Shown here piece after piece: positions 35,470-43,910 of a stretch of DNA of 64,000 nt. Numbering within the stretch: the stretch's first letter is position 1; each line of letters starts with the position of its first letter. The notes under the pieces were generated by a model. That model was not told the DNA's origin and did not search any database. It worked only from the letters and a program-made list of their open reading frames with translations. A program made the position numbers and the translations under genes. This stretch comes from Propionispora vibrioides (lineage in GTDB: Bacteria; Bacillota; Negativicutes; Propionisporales; Propionisporaceae), in assembly GCF_900110485.1 (NCBI RefSeq), contig NZ_FODY01000025.1, positions 1 to 64,000 of the forward strand, in the 5' to 3' direction.

Positions 35470-37779
35470 TTAAAGAATAATCGGTTCGTTATTTTCGTAC
35501 ATGCTCCAAATACCGCAGGGGCAGATACCGGCGCAAATACCACAGCCGATGCACTTTTTCGAATCGGAAACATATTCGAAACCACCGTCGGAAAGCGCCA
35601 CCCGTTTGATGGCCCGCTCGGGACAGGATTTTTCGCACATATGACAGTCACGGCAGGTACCGCAGCTAATACAACGGTTATGGTCCTCGTTGGCTTCCGG
35701 CAAATCGCAGGAATGGCATTTTTCAAAGTAAGCCGTGCTCAATTTAGCGGCAGGCACTTTTTCCTTTTTCTGCAGCGGCTTGAATTCAGCTTGCGTCAAA
35801 TAGGCATGTACTGCCTGTACAGCCTGGTTCGCCGCGCCGATGGCATCGACCAGACGGCCGGGCTTCACGGTATCACCGGCAGTAAATATGCCTTCGGCGA
35901 TTTTGTAGTCAGGACCTACTTTCAGGCATCCTCGCTCAATGGCGATGCCTTCCGGCAGAAAATCCAGCTCAGGCGCATCGCCGATATTGATGATGACCGT
36001 ATCAGCCTTGATCAGTTCGCCGGCCTGGGTGATGATCCCTTCAGCCGTGATTTCCTTGGTGTATACCGGCCACAAAAGCATGCCGCCCATTTCTTCCACA
36101 TGGGCGATTTCCTTCTCGTCGGCGGCCGGCCGCTGTACGTCGATACAGGTGACCTGCTCGGCTCCCATCTGATAGGCGCCGACAGCCGCGTCCATGCCGG
36201 AGTTACCGCAGCCAATAACCACGACCCGTTTACCCACTTTATAATGTTTTCCCTTATTAATGGTTTTCAGGAATTCAATCCCCTTGATAATCCGTTCATG
36301 ACCGGGCCAGGGAACGACCTTGCCGATATGACCGCCAGTTGCTACGACTACGGCATCATGGTTTGCCCTGATCTCGGCGAATTTTGCCTTATCCACCTTG
36401 GTGTCGGTGATAAAGGTTACACCCATAGCTTCAATCCGTTTTAATTCTCTGGTCAGCGTTTCATGGGGCAGACGGCCGCGGGGAATAACCTGTTCCATCT
36501 TACCGCCCATATGGGAGTCGGCTTCAAAAACGGTCACTTTATGCCCCAGGCGGCTAAGCTGCCAGGCCGCCGTCAAACCGGCGGCACCGCCGCCGATAAT
36601 ACCGATGGTTTTGCCGGTCTCTTCCGCCGTTTTATCTAAGTCGGTCATGACCGAGTAAGTTCCCAGCCTGCCGATTTGCGCCGAAATATCAATATTCCGG
36701 CGGGTACATTCATCCATACACAGATTGGGACATACCGCGCCGCACACCGAGCCGGGGAAGGGAGTATACTCCAGCACCAACCGGTAAGCCTCCTCAATCC
36801 TGCCTTCCCGCAACAGGTTAAACCGCTGCTGTGACGGGATAGACGCCGGACAGTTGAACTCGCAAGGCGCGGCATAGCGGCCATTTTCCCAGGCGGGAAC
36901 CCGCTGCCGGTAGGTTGACGTCGTCACCAAACCGACTACTTTGAAATCGTCTTTATATACATCGCTGAAAATACCGCCTGGCACCCATTTGTCCATGCGG
37001 AAGGAATAGGTGTCGCTGGCGGCTTTTTTCGGCCGCTCATCATAGGTCAGGGGGACTACTTTGCTCCACTGATCCCAGACGCTCAGCTCGGCTTCCAGCT
37101 CCGGCCGGTCGATGGAACCTAAGAAGTCCTGCATGTTACCGCTCAGGTAAGCAATGTCCTCTTCTTCCAGCGGCAGTACCTTTACATCCTTTTGGGAAAT
37201 GCCCAGGGCCGTACCCCGGAAATACAACGTACCGCCGACCATACCCATGCAGGAACGGTCGCCCAGCACCGAAGCGAACTCTTCGCTGTCATAACCGCAA
37301 ACCACGGCAATACCGCCGCCCATAAATTCAAAGGAGAAGCTGCCGCAGTTTTTCAAAACCCAAAATTCCGGCGGTGCATACAGGGGGTCATGCTTCATTA
37401 GCGAGCCGGAACGGGTTCCGGCCCGGCCGCCCACATAAATCTTGCCGGCTGCCGCACAGTGCGCCGTAGTGTCGCCGCCGTCACCTTTAACAACAATCTT
37501 GCCGCCGGCGTTCAGCCAACCCACATCGGCTGAGGCAGAACCTTCGACGATGATCTCAGTGCCTTCCAGGCACATTGAGCCTACCCGCTGCCCCGGATTG
37601 GTCACATAAAACCGCAGCGTCTTGCCTTCCGGGTGCCATAGGGGCCCGCCAATATCGTGCTGACCGGCCGCTTCTATCTGAAAATCCGTTTCTCCGTTAG
37701 CCAATGCATTGTTAATGGCCTGTAGGAGGTCCTGGGTAGACATACGGTCATTCCCATTAATTGCGCTTATTTTAAACAT
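35470..37779 (-). CDS. Glutamate synthase subunit: GXGXG domain fused to GltD-like oxidoreductase
   Basis: A 769-residue fusion. Residues about 1-240 match the GXGXG C-terminal domain of large-subunit GltB (ADVGWLNAGGKIVVKG, GGTLYFRG). Residues about 300-680 match the small subunit GltD: cysteine clusters (CEFNCPASIP, then CGAVCPNLCMDEC), a FAD Rossmann loop GIIGGGAAGLTAA and an NAD(P) loop VVIGCGNSGMDAA. The C-terminus adds a cysteine-rich ferredoxin-like domain (CISCGTC, CHMCEKSC, CIGCGICAGICPCG), enough for two or more [4Fe-4S] clusters. It should pass electrons from NAD(P)H or ferredoxin to the FMN subunit. It follows the FMN subunit by 13 bases, under the ykkC riboswitch. Confidence 0.88.
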   Translation of the reverse strand: MFKISAINGNDRMSTQDLLQAINNALANGETDFQIEAAGQHDIGGPLWHPEGKTLRFYVTNPGQRVGSMCLEGTEIIVEGSASADVGWLNAGGKIVVKGDGGDTTAHCAAAGKIYVGGRAGTRSGSLMKHDPLYAPPEFWVLKNCGSFSFEFMGGGIAVVCGYDSEEFASVLGDRSCMGMVGGTLYFRGTALGISQKDVKVLPLEEEDIAYLSGNMQDFLGSIDRPELEAELSVWDQWSKVVPLTYDERPKKAASDTYSFRMDKWVPGGIFSDVYKDDFKVVGLVTTSTYRQRVPAWENGRYAAPCEFNCPASIPSQQRFNLLREGRIEEAYRLVLEYTPFPGSVCGAVCPNLCMDECTRRNIDISAQIGRLGTYSVMTDLDKTAEETGKTIGIIGGGAAGLTAAWQLSRLGHKVTVFEADSHMGGKMEQVIPRGRLPHETLTRELKRIEAMGVTFITDTKVDKAKFAEIRANHDAVVVATGGHIGKVVPWPGHERIIKGIEFLKTINKGKHYKVGKRVVVIGCGNSGMDAAVGAYQMGAEQVTCIDVQRPAADEKEIAHVEEMGGMLLWPVYTKEITAEGIITQAGELIKADTVIINIGDAPELDFLPEGIAIERGCLKVGPDYKIAEGIFTAGDTVKPGRLVDAIGAANQAVQAVHAYLTQAEFKPLQKKEKVPAAKLSTAYFEKCHSCDLPEANEDHNRCISCGTCRDCHMCEKSCPERAIKRVALSDGGFEYVSDSKKCIGCGICAGICPCGIWSMYENNEPIIL

Positions 37780-37792
37780 AATGCTCCCCCTC

Positions 37793-39427
37793 CTAGCATA
37801 CGTACTGGATGCCCAGTTTTTCGGCTACCGCATCATCTTTGCTCACCAAAGCATCCGAACGTCCTACCGGTAATGAACTGTTGCCGATAGGCGCCATCAT
37901 TTTTTTCATTTCGCTGTCCAGTGCCAGCATGTAGTCTACAATATTCTGCGCCGCCTTATCAATATCCAGGCGCTTAACCAGCCGCGGGTCCTGCGTACAA
38001 ATGCCGGTCGGGCATTTACCGGTGCTGCAGGAGTTGCAGCGGCCCTGTTCATTGCCGATACAGCCGCACAGCTGGATCAGGACTTTTCCCATAAATACGC
38101 CATTGGCGCCCAAACAGATCATCTTGAAGGCATCGGCCGCCGCATTGCCGGTCAGACCGATACCGCCACCGGCCCACAACGGAATTTGTCCCTGCCGCCC
38201 CTGATTGACAGCTGCCAAATAGCAGTCACGCAGCTTGGATACAATATGATGGCCCGTGTGGTCCAGCGACACTTCGTTGGCCGCACCGGTGCCACCCTGA
38301 ATGCCGTCCAGGAAGAACCCGCCGCAAATGCGGTATGGATCACGCAGCAGATTGTTATATACCGAAACCGAAGTAGCCGAAGCAGCACACTTGATCGCCA
38401 CAGGCACCCGGAATTTGAAGGCCGCGTTCATCGACATAAACATCTTCTGCACCGATTCCTCGATGGAATACAGGCCTTGATGGTTAGGCGGTGACAGCAG
38501 GTCGGCCTTGGGCACACCGCGAATCGCCTGAATGTGCTCCGCCACCTTGGCAGCCGGCAAGAGGCCTCCGTCGCCCGGTTTTGCTCCCTGGCCGATCTTG
38601 ATCAGTATGCCGGCCGGGTCGACTTTCATTTTAGGCATAGCCTTGATAATACGGTTCCAGCCAAAGTGACCGGACGCGATTTGTAAAATCACATATTTCA
38701 AATATTCCGATTCCATCAGCTTAACAGGCATGCCGCCTTCGCCGGAACACATCCGCACAGGCAGGTGATGCTTTTCATTTAGATAAGCCGTCGCCATGCA
38801 CACCGCTTCCCAGGCACGGGTAGACAGCGCTCCGATGGACATATCACTCAGGATAACCGGGAATATCCAGTTTACCGGCGGTGTTTTACCGGCAAAAGAT
38901 AACTCACCGTTGTTTACCGAAAAGGGTAGTTGGCTGGCCGGCAGAACGCGGCCGAAGGGAGCCAGAATATCGAAGGTATGACGTTCCGAATCCAGCGACG
39001 GGTCGGTCATCTGAGAAATACGGCCGATTACGATTTTATCTAACGTACGGTCGGCATTCAGATTAGTCCGTCCACCCCGTTTAATGGAGTTGCCGCCGCT
39101 GCGGGCCAGCAGGTTGAAGCGGCTGTCCACATTGCGCACCGGCCGGATCGCCCGGTTGGGACAGACTTTTTCGCACATGCCGCAACCCACGCAAGCCTGG
39201 GCCACACTGTTTTTCTGTTTAATCACCGGAATAGCGGCGTGACGCTGGGTCGGCTCCGGCTGCCGCGCCGTGGAAACGGTCATCGAGCGGCGTTCGACTG
39301 TAGCCTCAATCGCCTTAAATGTGCAGGCAGCCACGCAACTGCCGCACATGGTACACCGTTCGGTGGAGTATTCGATTTTCCAGGGCAAATCATTGACAGT
39401 TACGTCCTGGGTTCTTACTGTTTCCAT
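37793..39427 (-). CDS. Glutamate synthase FMN-binding subunit with ferredoxin domain
   Basis: A 544-residue protein carrying the catalytic core of glutamate synthase as a separate chain. The N-terminus (about 20-95) has two [4Fe-4S] motifs, CTMCGSCVAAC and CVGCGMCEKVCP. The rest is the FMN-binding TIM barrel, with DMSIGALSTRAWEAV, GIQGGTGAANEVSLDHTG, GGGIGLTGNAAADAFKMICLGA and a cysteine set for the 3Fe-4S cluster in LCGCIGNEQGRCNSC and CPTGIC. This is the archaeal-type GltB layout. It overlaps the amidotransferase gene by 13 bases. Confidence 0.92.
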   Translation of the reverse strand: METVRTQDVTVNDLPWKIEYSTERCTMCGSCVAACTFKAIEATVERRSMTVSTARQPEPTQRHAAIPVIKQKNSVAQACVGCGMCEKVCPNRAIRPVRNVDSRFNLLARSGGNSIKRGGRTNLNADRTLDKIVIGRISQMTDPSLDSERHTFDILAPFGRVLPASQLPFSVNNGELSFAGKTPPVNWIFPVILSDMSIGALSTRAWEAVCMATAYLNEKHHLPVRMCSGEGGMPVKLMESEYLKYVILQIASGHFGWNRIIKAMPKMKVDPAGILIKIGQGAKPGDGGLLPAAKVAEHIQAIRGVPKADLLSPPNHQGLYSIEESVQKMFMSMNAAFKFRVPVAIKCAASATSVSVYNNLLRDPYRICGGFFLDGIQGGTGAANEVSLDHTGHHIVSKLRDCYLAAVNQGRQGQIPLWAGGGIGLTGNAAADAFKMICLGANGVFMGKVLIQLCGCIGNEQGRCNSCSTGKCPTGICTQDPRLVKRLDIDKAAQNIVDYMLALDSEMKKMMAPIGNSSLPVGRSDALVSKDDAVAEKLGIQYVC

Positions 39428-40521
39428 CGCTGCACCTCCAAGTCTTCCGTAATGACAACGACTTCGCGTTCATTCGGGTAAATATCGGCCTCTTTGTTGC
39501 GGTTGGGCAGAATCACATTCAAGCCGCAGACTTCCGAGGCAATCGCCATCGTCGTATCATCACCGCCGACAACAACAGGCCGCAATTTTTTGGAATCGCA
39601 GCAGGTCATCATATTGCCGTCTGGCAGCAGGGCAATAATCGTATTCGGTCCGTTTATCTCCAAATGCCCCAATGATTGCCTAATGGCCGTTAGCTCCGCT
39701 TTATCGGGGCGCTGTTCGATTTCGTCAAAGGGCAGCGGCGTAATGACATGTTTATAGTACTTAATCGGCCACTTCAGTTCATGCAACACATAATGCAGCG
39801 TATATAAGAAGTTTTGCGAGTCCGATTCAAAACCGATATAGCCCCGGTGCAGTGATTTCTGATATTCCTTGTTCTTGGTATAGAAGGTATTCTCACCATT
39901 GGCGCACAGGGTATAGCCCTGCAGAAAGAACGGATGCGCCGCGTAACGGACAATATCATAGTTGGTGTTCTGTCTACATTGCACCACAATGTTCTTAGCC
40001 AGCAGGCTGTCATTCTTGTCCCACAGTTTAAAATAGGTGGCAATATCACGGGGATCGCCGATTTCTTTCAAGGTCAATACATCAGGCCAGAAAGAGTAGG
40101 CATAGCCCTGATTGTCTTTTTCTAAAATAGCGCGTAAAGCCAGCCGCACGTCTAAGAGCAGCTCTTCCTTTTCCTTCTGGCTGGCGCCGCTGAAATGTTC
40201 CGGATAATCATAAGCCCGGAAGATATAATACGGCATGGCCTTAATATCCAGACCCGGCTGACGGTTGCCCCGCGGAATCCATTCAAATACAGGCTGGAAA
40301 TCGTGCGCTTCCATATAGTCCTCCACCAGCTTGGCTCCCTTTTGTGTACAGGCCAGTGATAATAAGGGCTTATCCTTGTACTTGGCAAACATTCCGTCCA
40401 GATCCTGCATCACCATAGCAAACCCGGAATTATCATGTCCTTCCTGTTGGGGCAGCATTAAATACAATGCGTCAGAAGGATGAAACGGCACTTTGCTTTT
40501 AATAGCACCAATTCGGCACAT
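39415..40521 (-). CDS. Glutamate synthase glutamine-amidotransferase subunit
   Basis: A 368-residue class-II glutamine amidotransferase chain (GltB1-type). Cys2 after the initiator Met (MCRIGAI) is the expected nucleophile that releases ammonia from glutamine. EGHDNSGFAMV matches the Ntn-hydrolase glutamine-binding region, and the C-terminal third holds the segment usually found between the amidotransferase and FMN domains. It is the first gene of the three-gene glutamate synthase and lies directly behind the ykkC-family riboswitch. Start ATG follows GAGAGGTGG. Confidence 0.85.
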   Translation of the reverse strand: MCRIGAIKSKVPFHPSDALYLMLPQQEGHDNSGFAMVMQDLDGMFAKYKDKPLLSLACTQKGAKLVEDYMEAHDFQPVFEWIPRGNRQPGLDIKAMPYYIFRAYDYPEHFSGASQKEKEELLLDVRLALRAILEKDNQGYAYSFWPDVLTLKEIGDPRDIATYFKLWDKNDSLLAKNIVVQCRQNTNYDIVRYAAHPFFLQGYTLCANGENTFYTKNKEYQKSLHRGYIGFESDSQNFLYTLHYVLHELKWPIKYYKHVITPLPFDEIEQRPDKAELTAIRQSLGHLEINGPNTIIALLPDGNMMTCCDSKKLRPVVVGGDDTTMAIASEVCGLNVILPNRNKEADIYPNEREVVVITEDLEVQRWKQ

Positions 40522-40552
40522 AGGTATTCCACCTCTCCCATAAATAAAAATA

Positions 40553-40617
40553 AAGCATAAAAAAATAAACCCTGCGAAAAGTACCGGAACTTGTTTTCCA
40601 GGACCTTCCGCCGGGTT
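40553..40617 (-). terminator. Riboswitch-controlled terminator before glutamate synthase
   Basis: Minus strand: AACCCGGCGGAAGG... pairs with ...CTTTTCGCAGGGTT and is followed by TATTTTTTT. Its 5' arm is the conserved 3' end of the aptamer, so the two structures exclude each other. Confidence 0.8.
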
Positions 40618-40720
40618 TTTTATACCAACGGTGTAGCACAGCGCTAACCCTTATGCAAGGTGCCACGCTGCACCTGTGCCGCTCGGTCCAGACCGCTAAC
40701 GCGCGGAACCCTAGGCACAC
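40600..40720 (-). ncRNA. ykkC-family riboswitch, probably ppGpp class (2a)
   Basis: On the minus strand the ykkC hallmarks appear in order: CTAGGGTTCCG, a GCG/CGC hairpin, GTCTGGACCGAG, a long GC-rich arm, ACACCG, then GGTATAAAAAACCCGGCGGA. The subtypes of this family sense guanidine, ppGpp, PRPP or nucleoside diphosphates. ppGpp-class RNAs are known upstream of amino acid synthesis genes including glutamate synthases, so that class is inferred from the gene downstream; the PRPP and ppGpp classes differ by very few bases and I cannot separate them by eye. Confidence 0.75.
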
Positions 40721-40770
40721 TCCTTAAAACTGTGTCTATTATCAGCACAGTACTATATAATGCTATCCTT

Positions 40771-40799
40771 ATTATAAAAACGAAATGTTATACTGTCAA
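40771..40799 (-). promoter_or_regulatory. Promoter of glutamate synthase unit
   Basis: Minus strand: TTGACA, 17 bases, TATAAT; perfect consensus. Transcription would start near 40764, about 240 bases before the first gene. Confidence 0.85.
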
Positions 40800-41151
40800 T
40801 ATGCATATTAAAATAAAGTTTATTCTGATAAATCCTATGTTTCCAGGCTTAGCAGAGTTATTGTCTTTATGTTATATGAATATTTATTCATCCCTTGTCA
40901 TCCCTTGTCATTCCTTGCACCTTTTACACATATCCATGTTTCATAGTATTCTTGTACTTTCCGGATGAACTTTTGTATGAATAAGTTTAACAATGTATTG
41001 AATTGTTTTTCGGTATACAGTTTAATTTAAACACGCGGCGCTCTTACTTCAGACTGTATGTATATAAATTTTAGTATAAATTGCCTTTCTCCTGTATAAG
41101 AAATAAATACCATACATATACTGATAGCAAATTACCTAATGAGGAGCGCCT
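40800..41151. other. AT-rich divergent gap upstream of yyaC
   Basis: 350 bases without a supported gene. It contains a short tandem repeat (ATCCCTTGTC twice and a third near-copy at about 40888-40918). A possible sporulation promoter for yyaC lies at 41094-41120: GTATA, 16 bases, CATATA, similar to SigF/SigG elements. Evidence for that promoter is weak. Confidence 0.4.
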
Positions 41152-41739
41152 ATGCTAAATAAAGTTTTTCGATTGCCGCAACCTTCCACTGAATGCAAGT
41201 GCAATGTTCAAGACCCTACCGCGACCTACACGATTGCAATGAATATCCGCAACCTGTTGCAAGAAAGCCAGGAAAATCACCAAAATGTCATCGTTCTTTG
41301 CATTGGCACTGACCGTTCCACCGGTGACTCGCTCGGTCCCTTGACAGGCACCAAGCTGCGTTCCCTCAATTTACATCCCCATATTTTCGGTACCTTAGAT
41401 CAACCGGTTCATGCCACCAATCTGCAGGACGTCATTCAACAGATCACCACAAGCTTTGTCGACCCCTATATCATTGCCGTAGATGCCTGCCTGGGTAAAA
41501 GCGAAAATGTCGGCTATGTGTCCTTAGGCAAAGGCTCGGTAAAACCGGGCGCCGCCGTAAAGAAGGACCTGCCGCCGGTCGGCCATGCCTATATTACCGG
41601 CATCGTCAACGTAGGTGGTTTCATGGAACATTTGGTACTGCAAAGCACACGTCTCAGTCTGGTGATGAAAATGGCCGACACGATTGCCTATGGCATTTCC
41701 TTCGGGCTCCGGGGCGCCGGAAATGCCGCCCGAATATGA
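41152..41739 (+). CDS. yyaC: Sporulation protein YyaC
   Basis: A 195-residue protein of the YyaC family, related to the germination protease GPR fold. The core VIVLCIGTDRSTGDSLGP and the conserved ...IAVDACLGKSENVGYVSLGKGSVKPGAAV and NVGGFMEHLVLQ match the family. It is made in sporulating Bacillota, so it supports an endospore former; its exact role is unsettled. Start ATG 41152 with GAGGAG seven bases upstream. Confidence 0.93.
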   Translation: MLNKVFRLPQPSTECKCNVQDPTATYTIAMNIRNLLQESQENHQNVIVLCIGTDRSTGDSLGPLTGTKLRSLNLHPHIFGTLDQPVHATNLQDVIQQITTSFVDPYIIAVDACLGKSENVGYVSLGKGSVKPGAAVKKDLPPVGHAYITGIVNVGGFMEHLVLQSTRLSLVMKMADTIAYGISFGLRGAGNAARI

Positions 41740-41751
41740 GAACAGCTAAAT

Positions 41752-41787
41752 AAAAGCACGGTAACCCTCAGCGGCTACCGTGCTTTT
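41752..41787. terminator. Bidirectional terminator
   Basis: AAAAGCACGGTA pairs perfectly with TACCGTGCTTTT. It lies between convergent yyaC and the bactofilin gene. Confidence 0.85.
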
Positions 41788-41789
41788 GT

Positions 41790-42197
41790 TTATTTCTTAC
41801 CGTTCTTAGTGCTAGTGGCGGCAGCTTCTCCCTGGGCCTGCAGGCTTTCATAGCGCATCTCGCAGGCTCCCTTAAAGGTAGCTCCCTCGGCAATCATTAA
41901 CACACTTACCTTTATATCACCATTCAGTTTAGCCGTGGGCAGCAGCTCCAGCTTCTCCTGTATCTCAATATTGCCCTGAACGGCTCCGGCAACCACGGCA
42001 TTGCGCGCCTTAATTTGTCCTGTGATGCAGCCGTTTTCACCGATCACCACATCGCCAAAGGAAACCACATCCCCCTCCAGCCTGCCGTCAATCCGTATGC
42101 CGGCATTAGCAGTCACCGTTCCCTTGATCGAAGTTTCTCTGCCAATAATTGTCTCTACCTGCTGTTCGATTCCTAATGATTTTTTGCTACCAAACAT
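41790..42197 (-). CDS. Bactofilin (polymer-forming cytoskeletal protein)
   Basis: A 135-residue bactofilin. The central beta-helix repeats are visible as TSIKGTVTANAGIRIDG, RLEGDVVSFGDVVIGENG and AVVAGAVQGNIEI. Such proteins polymerise without nucleotides and place cell-wall enzymes. It lies directly downstream of an M23 peptidase gene, a pairing conserved in many bacteria. ATG 42197 has better spacing to GGGAG than the ATG at 42203. Confidence 0.93.
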   Translation of the reverse strand: MFGSKKSLGIEQQVETIIGRETSIKGTVTANAGIRIDGRLEGDVVSFGDVVIGENGCITGQIKARNAVVAGAVQGNIEIQEKLELLPTAKLNGDIKVSVLMIAEGATFKGACEMRYESLQAQGEAAATSTKNGKK

Positions 42198-42253
42198 GTT
42201 CATCTCTCCCGCACTGTGCCTGTCCTTAGTCTGTATACAAAAGACGTCACCTG

Positions 42254-43186
42254 TTATAAAAATTTATCGGGGTTTACTGCCGTGCCGTTCACACGAACTT
42301 CATAATGCACATGGGTCCCGGTACTTAAGCCGGTGCTGCCCATATAGGCAACCACCTGGCCCTTTTTCACGTAATCCCCGCTTTTTACCAGAAGCTGTGA
42401 ACAATGTCCGTACAAGGTAACAATTCCGTTGCCGTGATCGACTTCAACCAGCTTGCCATAGCCGCTTGACCAATCACTATGCACCACTGTACCGTCAGCC
42501 GTAGCCACAATCGGCGTCCCGTAATCGCTGGCAATGTCAATCCCCGGATGGTAGTCACTGCCCCGGCCCCAGGGTGAACTACGATAGCCAAAGCGGGAAG
42601 TCACCTGACCGTTGGCCGGCCAAATGGATGGCGTCACCGCTGCCCTGGCCTGTTTCGCCAGCAGCTCTTCTTTCAGTGCCAGCAAGCTTTGCTCCCGGGC
42701 CGCCATATTTTTCTTCAGATCTTCCAGTGTTTGTCCCATCTCTTCCAAAGAAGGAGGATTGGGACCGCCCTGGCCGGTATATTGAGCCGACCCGGGTGTC
42801 ATACGGGTTAGGCCGGCGCGGGAAGTGCTGCCGTTATCATTTTCATTTACGATATGGCGGATTTCCGCGTCAAGCGTATTGAGTCTTTCCATGTCTTGCT
42901 CCAACGCAGCCGTCGACTTGGCTAAATCCTCAATCTGCTTGACCTGGGAACCATTCACTTGCTTTAACTGTTCCAGTTCGGCCTTTTCCATACCGGCCGT
43001 AACCGTCGTGTGGCGATAGCTGACAACACCGCCGATCACTACAACAACCAGCAGGCATAAGGCAGCGGCCAGGCACTTAATTGCCAGGATGGGCACATGG
43101 ATGCTGCGCACGCCTGCCTGTCCATGATGAGGTACAAGCATAAACGTGTATTCTCGCCGATCAGGCTTCTTCACTTGCTTTGTCAA
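42254..43186 (-). CDS. M23-family membrane-anchored endopeptidase
   Basis: A 310-residue peptidoglycan hydrolase. One membrane span near residues 36-56, a coiled-coil region (about 70-165), then an M23 (LytM/lysostaphin-type) domain with the zinc motifs SDYHPGIDIA and THVHYEVRVNG. It should cut peptide cross-links in the wall. The TTG start at 43186 is seven bases after AAAGGAG; GTG 43195 is too close. Its partner bactofilin gene follows. The leader upstream has a GC-rich stem region (43240-43300). Confidence 0.88.
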   Translation of the reverse strand: MTKQVKKPDRREYTFMLVPHHGQAGVRSIHVPILAIKCLAAALCLLVVVVIGGVVSYRHTTVTAGMEKAELEQLKQVNGSQVKQIEDLAKSTAALEQDMERLNTLDAEIRHIVNENDNGSTSRAGLTRMTPGSAQYTGQGGPNPPSLEEMGQTLEDLKKNMAAREQSLLALKEELLAKQARAAVTPSIWPANGQVTSRFGYRSSPWGRGSDYHPGIDIASDYGTPIVATADGTVVHSDWSSGYGKLVEVDHGNGIVTLYGHCSQLLVKSGDYVKKGQVVAYMGSTGLSTGTHVHYEVRVNGTAVNPDKFL

Positions 43187-43234
43187 TAAACACACTCCTT
43201 TCTTTTCTGTTAAGAAGAGGAAACAACCCGACAG

Positions 43235-43320
43235 ACATAAATATACCCGGCGGCTAGCTCCGTTACTGCCGCCGTGGCGTTAGCCGGGGTTATCCGGTTT
43301 TACTATCCGAAGCTATATTG
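43235..43320 (-). promoter_or_regulatory. Structured leader of M23 gene, class unknown
   Basis: On the minus strand CCCGGC pairs with GCCGGG and GGCTA with TAGCC, with inner GC-rich hairpins, in an otherwise AT-rich gap. It could be a cis-regulatory RNA. I compared it with the c-di-AMP and c-di-GMP aptamers from memory and could not match either. Confidence 0.4.
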
Positions 43321-43375
43321 TAAAAATGTATTCTCTCTTAAACCCCAAATTCCTGCAAAGAAATAAAAATTAAGG

Positions 43376-43882
43376 TTATTTTTTCCATGCCTGTTCCAAG
43401 GCCGCTTTTTCTTCCTCGGTTAAAAAATACTGAGACTGGCAGTTGGCAATGGGTTTAGCATAAGTTCGCGACTCATTGCGCCCAAATATGTTGGATATAA
43501 CAACACCATTATTCTGGGCATCCAGCAGGGCAATAGCAAAGCTAAGGTCACTGCCGGTATCTTCAAAAGCGTTAAACCGGACAATCCCGACTTTTTGGAC
43601 ACAATTGCGGGTTATGCCTTCCAGGTTGCGGCAGGAAGCCGACAGACTGTCCACCCGCTTTACAGCGTCCCGGACCTCTTCAATATGAGTAAGTAAAAGC
43701 TTTTCCAGATTGGCCCCTTCCACGCCCTGCATCAATTTACGATACCGTCTGTTCATCCGGGAAAGCTTGATATTAATATTGATAAAAACAATAAGTGCCA
43801 AACAGATCATTGCGGTCATAAACAGCAGCACACCCTGCAAATTCGCAGCAATCCAGGCTGTAAGCTCTCCAATATAGTCCAT
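43376..43882 (-). CDS. DUF4446 family protein
   Basis: A 168-residue protein with one N-terminal membrane span (about 18-38) followed by a helical region and a globular domain with the DUF4446 pattern NCVQKVGIVRFNAFEDTGSD, LLDAQNNGVVISNIFGRNES. Commonly found in Bacillota near parAB and the origin; its function is unknown. It sits 28 bases after the DUF554 gene. Confidence 0.88.
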   Translation of the reverse strand: MDYIGELTAWIAANLQGVLLFMTAMICLALIVFININIKLSRMNRRYRKLMQGVEGANLEKLLLTHIEEVRDAVKRVDSLSASCRNLEGITRNCVQKVGIVRFNAFEDTGSDLSFAIALLDAQNNGVVISNIFGRNESRTYAKPIANCQSQYFLTEEEKAALEQAWKK

Positions 43883-43910
43883 GTCTCATCAAATCCTCTC
43901 TCGTTTCTTT

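Noticed and set aside
40888-40918. Short tandem repeat considered as CRISPR
   Set aside because: Only three 10-base units without spacers; no cas genes anywhere in the window.
40660-40968. 102-codon plus-strand open frame
   Set aside because: It overlaps the ykkC aptamer and promoter in antisense and has no recognisable protein features.
43235-43320. c-di-AMP or c-di-GMP riboswitch before the M23 gene
   Set aside because: The conserved blocks of either class could not be found; kept only as an unassigned structured leader.
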